Of a DNA stretch of 37,409 bases, positions 22,706 to 30,540 are shown in pieces. The DNA comes from CAZONC01 sp964581305 (GTDB lineage: Archaea > Aenigmatarchaeota > Aenigmatarchaeia > CG10238-14 > SCSR01), in contig CAZONC010000004.1 of NCBI GenBank assembly GCA_964581305.1, forward strand, positions 1-37,409, in the 5' to 3' direction. The notes under the pieces are model-generated. The model searched no databases, was not told the origin of the DNA, and was given only the letters and a program-made list of their open reading frames with translations. Every line of letters begins with the position of its first letter. Within the stretch, counting starts at the first letter, position 1. Made by a program: the position numbers and the translations under genes.

Positions 22706-24157
22706 ATGAGTGAAAATGTTAATTATAAAAAGCTTGGATTGAAAGTAGGTTTAGAAATTCATTGTCAACTTGATACAAAAACAAAGTTATTTTGCAATTG
22801 TTCAACTGAGCAAAAAGAGAGGGAACCAATAGCAATTGTTATGCGCAAAATGCATCCAGTTGCAAGTGAACTTGGACAGGTAGATGTTGCTGCTCAGTAT
22901 GAATATCTACGGGATCGAACTTTTTATTATCAGATTTTTAAAAATGAGACTTGCCTAATAGATCTGGATGAAGCGCCACCAATGCCATTGAATCAAGAGG
23001 CACTTACAATTGCTTTGCAAATAGCACTACTTTTGCACTGCTCCATACCAGAAGAAATTAATGTTATGAGAAAAACTGTTATCGATGGCTCGACGCCAAT
23101 GGGCTTTCAAAGAACAATGATTGTCGGAAGCAATGGCTATTTGAAATTTAAAAATCAAAAAGTACCCATTGCACATGTTTGCTTGGAGGAGGATGCAGGG
23201 GCTATTGTTAAGGAAGAGGGAAAAAATGTCTATTATCGTCTCAATAGATTGGGTATACCTTTGGTTGAAATATCTACTGGGATACTTACTGGCTTTTCAC
23301 CAAGTGAGATTCAAGAAATTGCATATTTAATTGGAATGATTTGCCGATCTGTAAAAACCAAAAGAGGCATAGGAACTATCCGTCAGGATTTGAACGTCTC
23401 AATTAAAGGTGGTGCTCGAGTGGAAATAAAGGGTGTGCAGGAACTTGGATTGATAGCAAAAGTTATCGAATTAGAAGTTCAAAGACAGCTAAAGGAAAAG
23501 GTCAAAGAGGAAACACGAGCAGCTTTACCAGATGGCACAACACGATTTACTCGACCACTGCCCGGTGCTGCCCGTTTATATCCAGAAACGGATATACCTC
23601 CAGTAGCAATTTCAAAGGAATTTCTTACACAAATCAGAAAAAGTTTGCCTGAACCATTAACAGAAAAACTTGTTAAATTTAGAAAAAAGTTAAAGCTGTC
23701 CAATGAGTTGGCAACCGAAATTCTCCGATCCGATTATCTTTCACTATTTGAAAAAATCATTTCGAAAAAAGCAGTTTCACCATCCATCGTTGCAAACACT
23801 TTTGTAAACATTTTGAAAGATCTGGAAAAAAGAGAAGGTATAAAACCTGAGCAACTGAGCGAAAGACACTTCATGGAACTCTTCGACTTTCTGGAAAAAA
23901 AGAAGATTGTGAAAGAGGCAATACCTGAAATTTTGAAATATTTGGCTAAAAAACCGACTGCAAATGTGGCAAGCGCGATTAAGGAGCTAAAGATCGAACC
24001 GATCAAGCTAACCGAGCTAAAGGCAATTGCTAAAGAGATTTTGGCTCAACCAGGACTTACTCTAGATAAGGCAATTGGTTTAGTAATGGGCAGGGTCAGA
24101 GGACGAATCGAAGCAGAGGTTGTGGTAAAAACTGTAAAGAAAATGTTTAGAAGATAG
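22706..24157 (+). CDS. gatE: Glutamyl-tRNA(Gln) amidotransferase subunit E, lacking the GAD domain
   Basis: 483 aa; characterised archaeal GatE proteins are above 600 aa. The kinase-like cradle is complete (KVGLEIHCQLDTKTKLFCNC, RKTVIDGSTPMGFQR, VEISTG, RQDLNVSI) and the C-terminal helical/YqeY tail is present. Between 'GVQELGLIAKVIELEVQRQL' and 'LPDGTTRFTRPLPGAAR' only about 11 residues remain where the AspRS-like GAD insertion normally sits. So it looks like a GAD-less GatE rather than a GatB: the partner GatD, the YPETD motif and the tail support GatE. Confidence 0.93.
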   Translation: MSENVNYKKLGLKVGLEIHCQLDTKTKLFCNCSTEQKEREPIAIVMRKMHPVASELGQVDVAAQYEYLRDRTFYYQIFKNETCLIDLDEAPPMPLNQEALTIALQIALLLHCSIPEEINVMRKTVIDGSTPMGFQRTMIVGSNGYLKFKNQKVPIAHVCLEEDAGAIVKEEGKNVYYRLNRLGIPLVEISTGILTGFSPSEIQEIAYLIGMICRSVKTKRGIGTIRQDLNVSIKGGARVEIKGVQELGLIAKVIELEVQRQLKEKVKEETRAALPDGTTRFTRPLPGAARLYPETDIPPVAISKEFLTQIRKSLPEPLTEKLVKFRKKLKLSNELATEILRSDYLSLFEKIISKKAVSPSIVANTFVNILKDLEKREGIKPEQLSERHFMELFDFLEKKKIVKEAIPEILKYLAKKPTANVASAIKELKIEPIKLTELKAIAKEILAQPGLTLDKAIGLVMGRVRGRIEAEVVVKTVKKMFRR

Positions 24158-24158
24158 A

Positions 24159-24368
24159 TCATTCATTATTTTGGAAAACTCTTTCAACATACAATTTTAT
24201 AAAATCAGAAGGTATTTGCGCATATTTGGTTCTTTTGAGATATGCTACTATGCTTTTATAATCGAGGCCTTCCTCTTTAAGTGATTTAGCATCTTCGTAT
24301 ATCTTTATACCAAAGTTTTTGTGTTTTTGGCTAATAATATCCCAAGGCTTTCTCAGTTTTTGTCCCAT
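24159..24368 (-). CDS. Small basic helical protein (69 aa, unknown)
   Basis: Not recognised. It is mostly helical and lysine-rich with aromatic residues ('KPWDIISQKHKNFGIKIYEDAKSL', 'KLYVERVF'). It ends convergently 2 bases from gatE and is followed upstream by the AdoMet decarboxylase gene on the same strand. Codon use resembles its neighbours. It could be a nucleic-acid-associated peptide, but nothing proves it. Confidence 0.55.
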   Translation of the reverse strand: MGQKLRKPWDIISQKHKNFGIKIYEDAKSLKEEGLDYKSIVAYLKRTKYAQIPSDFIKLYVERVFQNNE

Positions 24369-24392
24369 ACTATTAGAAAAGATAAAATTATC

Positions 24393-24830
24393 TTAACAAG
24401 GCCCCGAAACTTTAAGCTTTTTTCTCGATTTCAAAACAATTTTCTTTATCTTCTCTATGTTGCGTGGAAATTCTTTTCCTCTAATTAGAAATGATTTTTC
24501 AACCTTTTTTGCACCAAATTTTTCAATTAGATATTTTTCTGCTTTGGCAATATCAAATTCTTTGCAAGAAAAAATATCTACTGAAGCGAATTTTTGTTCA
24601 AGAAAAGTGTGAATGGTTATATGACTTTCTGCTATCAAAATGAAAGCCGAAATACCACCTTTATCAAATGAGTTTGGATTTCCACTGTAATAAAAAACAA
24701 ATGGCTTAGAGATTTTGCGCATTCCAATCAAATCCGGTAATTCCTCAAGAACCTGGGTAATAAAATCTAAATTGGAAAGCAGTCTTTCGTTACATTCATA
24801 CAGATCTAAAGTCAAATGTGGTCCTAACAT
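24393..24830 (-). CDS. speH: S-adenosylmethionine decarboxylase (proenzyme)
   Basis: 145 aa. The signature 'AESHITIHTFLEQKFASVDIFSC' contains the Glu-Ser cleavage site; the Ser becomes the pyruvoyl cofactor, with the conserved His and Cys nearby. The product, decarboxylated AdoMet, is the aminopropyl donor for spermidine. Length fits the prokaryotic SpeH class. With the agmatinase gene (26013) it outlines polyamine synthesis; no aminopropyltransferase is seen in the window. Confidence 0.93.
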   Translation of the reverse strand: MLGPHLTLDLYECNERLLSNLDFITQVLEELPDLIGMRKISKPFVFYYSGNPNSFDKGGISAFILIAESHITIHTFLEQKFASVDIFSCKEFDIAKAEKYLIEKFGAKKVEKSFLIRGKEFPRNIEKIKKIVLKSRKKLKVSGPC

Positions 24831-24881
24831 TTTTTTGCTTTAAATAAATTATTAGTAAAATTCGTATTTAAAACTATCATT

Positions 24882-25967
24882 TTAATTTTTCAATTTTTTT
24901 ACTAAATGATGAATAATTTTACTTCTTTGGCTTAAAATTTTTGGATCTAGTTGCTTCATTTTTGCCGCTTCCGTTCCAGTTCTTGCACCAAATTTTGATA
25001 TATTCACCTTTTGCGGTTTAACCTTTTTTATTAGTTCAATTGTTTTTTCAAAATCTTTTTCGCTCTCTCCAGGAAATCCAACAATTATATCAGTAGCCAA
25101 GTATATGTTCGGAATCTCTTTTCTAAATTTTTCCACAATTTCTATAAAATCTCTTACAGTATACCCTCTTTTCATTAGTTTCAAAATTCTATCTGATCCA
25201 GACTGCACAGGCAGATGCAAAAATTTTTCTATTTTTTCATTCTTGTAAATTTCGATAAGCTCATCAATTATCGACTTTAAATGTGCAGGGTTCATCATAC
25301 CAACTCGAACAGAGAAATTTCCTTCAATTTTACAAATTTCTTTTAGAAGTTCTGGTAAGTTTGTACCTATATCTTTTCCATAACATGCATTATCTTGCGA
25401 AGTAAGCCATATTTTTTTGCAACCATTTTTGATAGCCAGTTTTATTTCTTTTATAATCATATCAATAGGATAACTAGTTAACCTCCCTCTAGCAAATTTT
25501 ACCGAACAGTATGAGCAATTTGAGAGGCAACCAATCGAAATAGGCACAATATCAATGTTTGGATTTTTTCTTATTTTTGGCAAGCAAACTTTTGGTTTTC
25601 GCAGATCCTCCAAAAACACAACTTTTTTATTTTGTAAAGTACCTTTTACCACATCTACAATTTTTTCCACAGAATCAGGACCCAACATACTTGCATTTGG
25701 TGCAATTTTTTCGATAATTTTTTTATCAGTTTTCGTCATGCATCCTGCAACAATCAATGGTTTACCAATTGCTACAAATTCCTTTATTTTATGTATCATT
25801 CGTTGCAATGTTGGAGTTTTAACAGTACATGTAAATATAATATTTAGATCTGACTTTTTTTTGCTATTTACAACTTCAAAACCGTTTTGTTTTAATATTC
25901 CTAGTGCTATCTCATAATCTGCTATATTTGATGGGCAACCGTATACTTCTGCATAAATCCTAGCCAT
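24882..25967 (-). CDS. tRNA t6A methylthiotransferase (CDKAL1/MtaB type), without TRAM domain
   Basis: 361 aa radical-SAM enzyme converting t6A37 to ms2t6A37. The N-terminal MTTase domain has three cluster cysteines (YGCPSN, FTCTV, AGCMT); the radical-SAM CxxxCxxC is CLSNCSYC. The chain ends soon after 'ISKFGARTGTEAAKM', where family members add a C-terminal TRAM domain of about 60 residues. ATG 25967 is chosen over a GTG at 25976. Confidence 0.9.
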   Translation of the reverse strand: MARIYAEVYGCPSNIADYEIALGILKQNGFEVVNSKKKSDLNIIFTCTVKTPTLQRMIHKIKEFVAIGKPLIVAGCMTKTDKKIIEKIAPNASMLGPDSVEKIVDVVKGTLQNKKVVFLEDLRKPKVCLPKIRKNPNIDIVPISIGCLSNCSYCSVKFARGRLTSYPIDMIIKEIKLAIKNGCKKIWLTSQDNACYGKDIGTNLPELLKEICKIEGNFSVRVGMMNPAHLKSIIDELIEIYKNEKIEKFLHLPVQSGSDRILKLMKRGYTVRDFIEIVEKFRKEIPNIYLATDIIVGFPGESEKDFEKTIELIKKVKPQKVNISKFGARTGTEAAKMKQLDPKILSQRSKIIHHLVKKLKN

Positions 25968-26012
25968 AAAAATCACTATATTATCAATAAATAATTAAAA
26001 ATATAAGAGAAA

Positions 26013-26831
26013 ATGGCAGAATATAAGTTTTTGGGAAAAGAAGCGCAGGATTTTGAAAATTCGCAATTTGTTGTAATTCCTGTGCCATACTCTTTTGATG
26101 GTCAAAATGTTCCGAGAGAAATAATAAAGGCATCGTATGAGCTGGAATCTTTCGATGTGGAACTTAAAAGTGAGCCGTATAAAAAGGGAATTTTTACAAT
26201 GGATGAAATTGATGTTGATTTTGACAGTCCAGAGAAAACTATGGAAAAAATTAAAAATGCTGTGAAAAGTGTTGTGGCACAAGGAAAAATTTCCATTTTG
26301 CTTGGTGGCGATCATACAATAACACTAGGTGCAATTCAAGCCTTTCCCGAAGATATAGTTATTATAAGCTTTGATGCGCATGCCGATTTGCGTGATGAGT
26401 TTGAAGGTGGAAAAATAAATTATGCATGCGTGATGCGAAGAATTTTTGAAATAAATAGAAATTTGATCGAGATCGGTGTAAGAAGTTTGAGCAAGGAGGA
26501 ATTCGAATTCATAGCTGCAAATAAAGTTGATGTTTATTTAAAAGATGAGATTGATAAAAACGGAATTAAAAAAATAGTAAGAAAAATTGTGAAAAGAATT
26601 AAAGGTAAAAAAGTTTATTTGAGTATAGATCTAGATTGTTTTGATCCAAGTATTGCAAAGACCAAATTTCCAGAACCAAATGGCCTTAGTTGGACCCAAA
26701 TGTTATTCATTCTTGAAGAAATTGCAAAAAATTCTAAAATTGTAGGATTTGATATAGTTGAGGGAACTACTGAGTGGGCAACCTGTTTTCTTGCAGCGAA
26801 AATAATATATAAGTTGGTTGGGCTAGCGTGA
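26013..26831 (+). CDS. speB: Agmatinase / arginase-family ureohydrolase
   Basis: 272 aa. Binuclear manganese motifs are intact: GGDHT (about 98-102), DAHADLRDEFEG (about 120-131) and SIDLDCFDPS (about 205-214). The family hydrolyses agmatine to putrescine or arginine to ornithine; agmatinase is favoured by archaeal context and length. The next gene starts inside its stop codon (GTGA overlap), implying translational coupling. Confidence 0.9.
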   Translation: MAEYKFLGKEAQDFENSQFVVIPVPYSFDGQNVPREIIKASYELESFDVELKSEPYKKGIFTMDEIDVDFDSPEKTMEKIKNAVKSVVAQGKISILLGGDHTITLGAIQAFPEDIVIISFDAHADLRDEFEGGKINYACVMRRIFEINRNLIEIGVRSLSKEEFEFIAANKVDVYLKDEIDKNGIKKIVRKIVKRIKGKKVYLSIDLDCFDPSIAKTKFPEPNGLSWTQMLFILEEIAKNSKIVGFDIVEGTTEWATCFLAAKIIYKLVGLA

Positions 26832-27436
26832 TAAATGAGCAAAAGCAAAGATTGAGAGAAAAAATCTGGAAAATTATGGAAGAGAAGAATATTGCACGCT
26901 TCCCTTTACCTTGCTTCGGTCGGATACCAAATTTTGTTGGTTCAGAGAAAGCAGCAGAAAAATTACGCGAACTGGAGGAATGGAAAAATGCAAAGGTTGT
27001 AGTTGCAAATCCCGATTTTGCACAACAAAAGGTTCGGCAATTCGCTTTATTAGATAGGAAAATTTTGATTATGGCATCACCAAAGTTGAGATCCGGTTAT
27101 TTACTTATTAAACCAGATCTGGTTAAGGGGAAAGAGGAAATAGCAGCAACAATTAAAGGTGCATTTCGTTATGGAAAAAAGTTAAAAAGTTTGATTAAGC
27201 CAGATTTAATTATTACAGGGTGTGTTGCTGTAAGTTATAAAACATTTTATCGATTGGGTAAAGGTGGTGGGTATGGCGATGAAGAGATTCGCACATTTAA
27301 AGAAAAATTTGGTGAAATACCTGTTGCTACTACAGTTCATGATGTTCAAGTTGTAGAGGAGGTTCCAATAGAAGATGGTGATACAAAAATTGATATAATA
27401 GTTACACCAACAAAAATTATTCGTAGAGAAAAATGA
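26828..27436 (+). CDS. 5-formyltetrahydrofolate cyclo-ligase family protein
   Basis: 202 aa. The N-terminal 'KQRLREKIWKIMEE' helix, 'VVVANPDFAQQKVRQFALLDRK' and the C-terminal glycine-rich 'GKGGGYGDEE', equivalent to the GxGxGYYD ATP-binding loop, place it in the MTHFS-like family. Archaeal members are divergent, so true cyclo-ligase activity is uncertain. Start GTG 26828 overlaps the agmatinase stop; its own stop overlaps the DUF72 start. Confidence 0.83.
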   Translation: MINEQKQRLREKIWKIMEEKNIARFPLPCFGRIPNFVGSEKAAEKLRELEEWKNAKVVVANPDFAQQKVRQFALLDRKILIMASPKLRSGYLLIKPDLVKGKEEIAATIKGAFRYGKKLKSLIKPDLIITGCVAVSYKTFYRLGKGGGYGDEEIRTFKEKFGEIPVATTVHDVQVVEEVPIEDGDTKIDIIVTPTKIIRREK

Positions 27437-28158
27437 AAATAAATGTTGGCTGCTGTGGCTGGGGGTTTTTTCGTCCAAATATTTTTTTAGGTAAAAAATG
27501 GAGGGAAAAATACAAATCTATTTTGCAAGCCTATTCGGTCCTATATCCGTGCGTTGAGATTAACACAACTTTTTACCGAATACCAAAAATAGATACTGTA
27601 GAAAAATGGCGTAAGGAAGTTAGTAAAGATTTTCAATTTACAGTAAAATGTAATAATATAATAACACATCAAGATCAGTTTAAAACGATGCGTTCCATTG
27701 CAATTTTCAAACTAATGAAAAGAATTTGTGATGTTTTGAATGCAAAGCTTTTGCTTTTGCAGTGTCCAGCAAACTTTAAAGCAACAGAAGAAAATATAGA
27801 AGCAATGACAAGTTTTTTGAAAAACATTAATCGCGAGCATTTAACTATTGTATGGGAGCCAAGAGGAAAAAGTTGGGAAAATAAAATTATAAGAAAAATT
27901 TGCAAGAAATTTAATCTTGTGCATTGTGTAGATCCATTTCGGCGTGAACCTGTGTATTTTGGAAAAAATAGTATAGCTTATTTTCGCCTGCATGGTCTAG
28001 GAAAAATAAGTATGTATAAATATAATTTTTCTAAAAAAGAACTTGAACAGCTGAAAGAAAAAATAGAAAATTTAAAGGTTAAACAAACATGGGTGTTTTT
28101 CAATAATACAGAAATGTATGCAAATGCGCAGCAATTTATAGAAATTTTAAAAAAATAA
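27433..28158 (+). CDS. DUF72 (YecE-like) TIM-barrel protein
   Basis: 241 aa. The family start 'VGCCGWGF', the central 'VEINTTFYRIP', 'FTVKCN', 'VWEPRGKSW' and 'AYFRLHGL' plus the terminal 'VFFNNT' match DUF72. The function is not established. Third gene of a translationally coupled chain (ATGA overlap with the upstream stop). Confidence 0.92.
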   Translation: MKINVGCCGWGFFRPNIFLGKKWREKYKSILQAYSVLYPCVEINTTFYRIPKIDTVEKWRKEVSKDFQFTVKCNNIITHQDQFKTMRSIAIFKLMKRICDVLNAKLLLLQCPANFKATEENIEAMTSFLKNINREHLTIVWEPRGKSWENKIIRKICKKFNLVHCVDPFRREPVYFGKNSIAYFRLHGLGKISMYKYNFSKKELEQLKEKIENLKVKQTWVFFNNTEMYANAQQFIEILKK

Positions 28159-28171
28159 AAAAGAAAAAAGA

Positions 28172-28525
28172 TTATTCTTCAGCTTCTTCCTCACTTTCTT
28201 CTTCGAACATTTCTTCTTCAGGTTCTAATTCTTCAGACACATCCTCCTCTTCTTCAATTTCGCTTTCTTCCATTTCTTCTCCAGGCATACTACCACTCCT
28301 CTCTCCAACAGCAAACCTATTTCTCACTTCTTTAATTTTTATATGTGCCTTTTCACCTTTTTTTGTATTTGGTACAAAAACCACAAAATTCTTCACTCTA
28401 GCTATTCCATCACCTTTTGCACCAACTTCATTTATTTCCACATCGTATTCTTCCCCAACTTTTACTGGTTTGGGGATATTTGGCATTGATCTAAATTTTC
28501 TTTTAAAAGGTTTCCTCTCTCTCAC
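28172..28525 (-). CDS. Stand-alone TRAM-domain RNA-binding protein with acidic tail
   Basis: 117 aa from GTG 28525. A basic N-terminus (RERKPFKRKFR) precedes one TRAM domain (about 18-75, 'VKVGEEYDVEINEVGAKGDGIARVKNFVVFVP'). The last 40 or so residues are almost entirely Glu/Asp. TRAM proteins act as RNA chaperones in some archaea. An in-frame start at 28603 exists, but it would translate a perfect hairpin (28544-28583); 'gaagggggt' just upstream of the GTG resembles a Shine-Dalgarno. It could serve RNA enzymes here that lack their own TRAM (inference). Confidence 0.85.
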   Translation of the reverse strand: MRERKPFKRKFRSMPNIPKPVKVGEEYDVEINEVGAKGDGIARVKNFVVFVPNTKKGEKAHIKIKEVRNRFAVGERSGSMPGEEMEESEIEEEEDVSEELEPEEEMFEEESEEEAEE

Positions 28526-28543
28526 AGTCAAACCCCCTTCAAA

Positions 28544-28583
28544 TTTGAACTCAAGAAAAAGCAGCGCTTTTCCAGAGTTCAAA
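28544..28583 (-). promoter_or_regulatory. Leader hairpin of the TRAM gene
   Basis: On the minus strand UUUGAACUC pairs with GAGUUCAAA (9 bp) and an inner GAAAAGC/GCUUUUUC stem closes on GCU, giving a hairpin of about 16 bp ending 18 bases before the GTG start. Such a strong structure next to the ribosome-binding site suggests autoregulation or RNA-chaperone control. Confidence 0.55.
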
Positions 28584-28607
28584 TTAATTTTTCTATATAT
28601 CACCTTT

Positions 28608-29027
28608 CTAATAGTTCAATAAACAACTATTTAAATCTTTTTTTATTTTCCAGTGGAAGATATGAAAAAATGTAGATGGATTAAACAAATTTCTCCAAAA
28701 TGATATATCAAATACGAATTCAACCTCTTTATAATCTCCTCTCCTCAGATAAACTTTTTGTGTTTGCTTTTCACTTTTACCTTGACCTTCAAATATAGCA
28801 GTGACAGTAGCTGTTCCAGGAAAATTCCATTGTTTTTCACACAACATTTGACTACAAAAACATAATCTAATTCTTTGAAAGTGTCATATCCCTCTTTTTT
28901 TACGATTTCAAAACCCATTAGTGGTCCAATATATTCACTAACAGCGATATACTACAATTCCAACCAAAACAGATGCTAAAATCCCGATTAAGATAATAAT
29001 CCATTGATATTTCTTTGTTTTTTTCAT
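28608..29027 (-). pseudogene. Frameshifted membrane-anchored protein
   Basis: ATG 29027 begins MKKTKKYQ followed by one hydrophobic helix (IIILIGILASVLVGIVV). The frame stops after 'YRC', but a one-base shift continues as AVSEYIGPLMGFEIVKK and 'LDYVFVVKC'. A second shift near 28820 continues as 'FPGTATVTAIFEGQGK' and 'GDYKEVEFVFD', a beta-rich extracellular-type domain. A TATA-like 'tttataaact' precedes the ATG. Two frame breaks make a pseudogene likely, unless they are sequencing errors. Confidence 0.7.
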
Positions 29028-29233
29028 AGCTGCTAATTGAAAAATAAAGTTTATAAATTTTTAGCAATAGTTTGTTGTATCTCTTGGAGTTATGCCTCTT
29101 TAAGTTCTCTACTTATCACTAAAGTTGTAAACATTGGAAACAAAAATTTTCTTTTACTCTGCTTTCCTCTTTTTACTTAGAAACACTGAACATCCAAAAC
29201 TTTTTCATTTTAACTTAGAATCTCTGTTAAAAT

Positions 29234-29545
29234 TTATATCTCTTTTGCCTTGTTGTAAGCATCAAATATTTGCCATATCCATAGAACAAAATAAATTAGA
29301 AGCATAGGAATACCAATCACAGCACCAATAATAGTGACACCAATGAGAGTGGAAAAAAGAAATATTTTAGTAAGAGCTATTCCACCAATTTCTAAAATCC
29401 AACCAATTATCATAAGTAGTAAACCACGTCTAACTTCACCTAAATAAATATGTCCTAGGCCTAAAAAACCGAAAAGACCACCTATGGTTGCTATTAATGC
29501 CGTTGTTCCTGGGTTTTTCCTTTCTCTTTTAGTTCTCGTTTTCAT
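29234..29545 (-). CDS. TM2-like small membrane protein
   Basis: 103 aa from ATG 29545. A basic N-terminus (KTRTKRERKNP), then 'GGLFGFLGLGHIYLGEVRRGLLLM', the glycine-rich GxGHxYLG..RRG pattern of TM2-type domains, and three hydrophobic helices. An upstream in-frame ATG (29602) is disfavoured because a TATA-like 'ttttatattta' lies between the two. It sits between two pseudogenes and may be cargo or survivor of a lost element. Confidence 0.72.
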   Translation of the reverse strand: MKTRTKRERKNPGTTALIATIGGLFGFLGLGHIYLGEVRRGLLLMIIGWILEIGGIALTKIFLFSTLIGVTIIGAVIGIPMLLIYFVLWIWQIFDAYNKAKEI

Positions 29546-29858
29546 GGTTATATATTGTAATGGTAAATATAAAACTTTTAATGAAAGCTGTATTTTAGCC
29601 ACGAAAAGGTAGTTATATCTAATTTCTATTGTAGCTTCACAAAACCAGCCTATGCTGTTATGAAGTGTTTTAATAACTCAATAGAGTCGATAAACTCTTG
29701 CAGGGAAAATATTGGTTCTAATCTTTCTATTCAATTAATTCTATTTTTTTTACTTCAACCGACCATTTTTATTTCTGCAGTATGATATTTCGGTGCAATT
29801 AGCATGCCCTTTGGTACAAACTGTTTTAAGCGAATTCAACTACTATATACAAAGTAAA
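29546..29858. other. Gene-free stretch inside the decayed zone
   Basis: No intact gene is seen. On the minus strand about 29757-29827 reads as protein-like residues (KQFVPKGMLIAP then KYHTAEIKMVG) before a stop, with no usable start, probably a scrap of a lost gene. The rest is A/T-rich without repeats that I can see. Confidence 0.4.
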
Positions 29859-30401
29859 TTAAGAGCTTAACATCCTAACCAGCTTTTGCTTTAACTCTTC
29901 TGGCAATTCATCCTTACTTAGCAATTCTTTAGTCCTCTCAATCATAATTCTTAAAACATTCGGGTCTTTAACCAAGTATTCAACCACTTATCTATAACCT
30001 CTCTTTCCTTCTCAGCTTCCATAGCAGCTTCTAATGTTAAAGGCATTCCACAAGCTTTACAAAACTTATTAGTCGCTTCATTAACAGTTTTACAACGAGG
30101 ATAAGTGATTGGCTTTAACTTCGTCTATTTTCCTTTTTCTTCTTTTTTTATTCCATAAACTTTTCCTAAAATTGCTTCATCTGTATCTCTAGCTGATAAG
30201 CGAACATAAGTTCCTGCCATTTTGCTTGATTGGACCCAGCCTGCAAAAACTTTCAGCTCTTGTTCGGTAAGTATTTTTGCCAAATGAGTTAACCTAGAAT
30301 GTCTAAACAAATATGACGAAACTTTCTTTTTTTATTCCTGCTAACTTACTAACTTTTCTTATAACTTTTGCTAGTGCAGGATAGGTATATAAAGATTTAA
30401 C
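29859..30401 (-). pseudogene. C-terminal remnant of a tyrosine recombinase (XerA-like integrase)
   Basis: On the minus strand, reading away from tRNA-Ser: 'YPALAKVIRKVSKLAGI', a +1 A in a homopolymer near 30330, then FRHSRLTHLAKILTEQELKVFAGW and 'MAGTYVRLSARD' (His/Arg box and catalytic Tyr of archaeal integrases), then an in-frame TAG at 30122-30124. After it come a zinc ribbon reading YPRC...FCKACG, with Tyr replacing its first Cys, and another frameshift before 'LSKDELPEELKQKLVRML'. The N-terminal half is missing; the fragment begins 12 bases from the tRNA 3' end, as at an attachment site. Confidence 0.85.
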
Positions 30402-30412
30402 TCAGAGCTAAA

Positions 30413-30512
30413 CGCCCAGGCTGGGATTTGAACCCAGACGGGACAAAGTCCCACACGGTCTCCAGCCGTGCGCGAAAATCTGTGCGCGTTAACCTGGTTC
30501 CGCCACCTGGGC
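30413..30512 (-). tRNA. tRNA-Ser (anticodon GGA) with a 14-nt intron
   Basis: Acceptor GCCCAGG/CCUGGGC with discriminator G73, anticodon stem CACGG/CCGUG around CUGGAGA, long variable arm UGGGACUUUGUCCCG and T arm with GGTTCAAATCC, all as for archaeal tRNA-Ser. 14 extra bases (30468-30481) interrupt the 5' strand of the anticodon stem. A TATA-like TTTAAATA lies about 20-28 bases upstream. Confidence 0.93.
30468..30481 (-). other. tRNA-Ser intron at position 29/30 (14 nt)
   Basis: The heptamer CGCGCAC occurs on both sides, so the ends are ambiguous, but a BHB with central helix GCGC/GCGC and bulges ACA and ACG places the cuts after C29 and before G30. The spliced product then has a perfect 5-bp anticodon stem. 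Non-canonical intron positions in this region are known from other archaea. Confidence 0.75.
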
Positions 30513-30540
30513 ATATAATAAGGTTTTATTTAAAAATATT

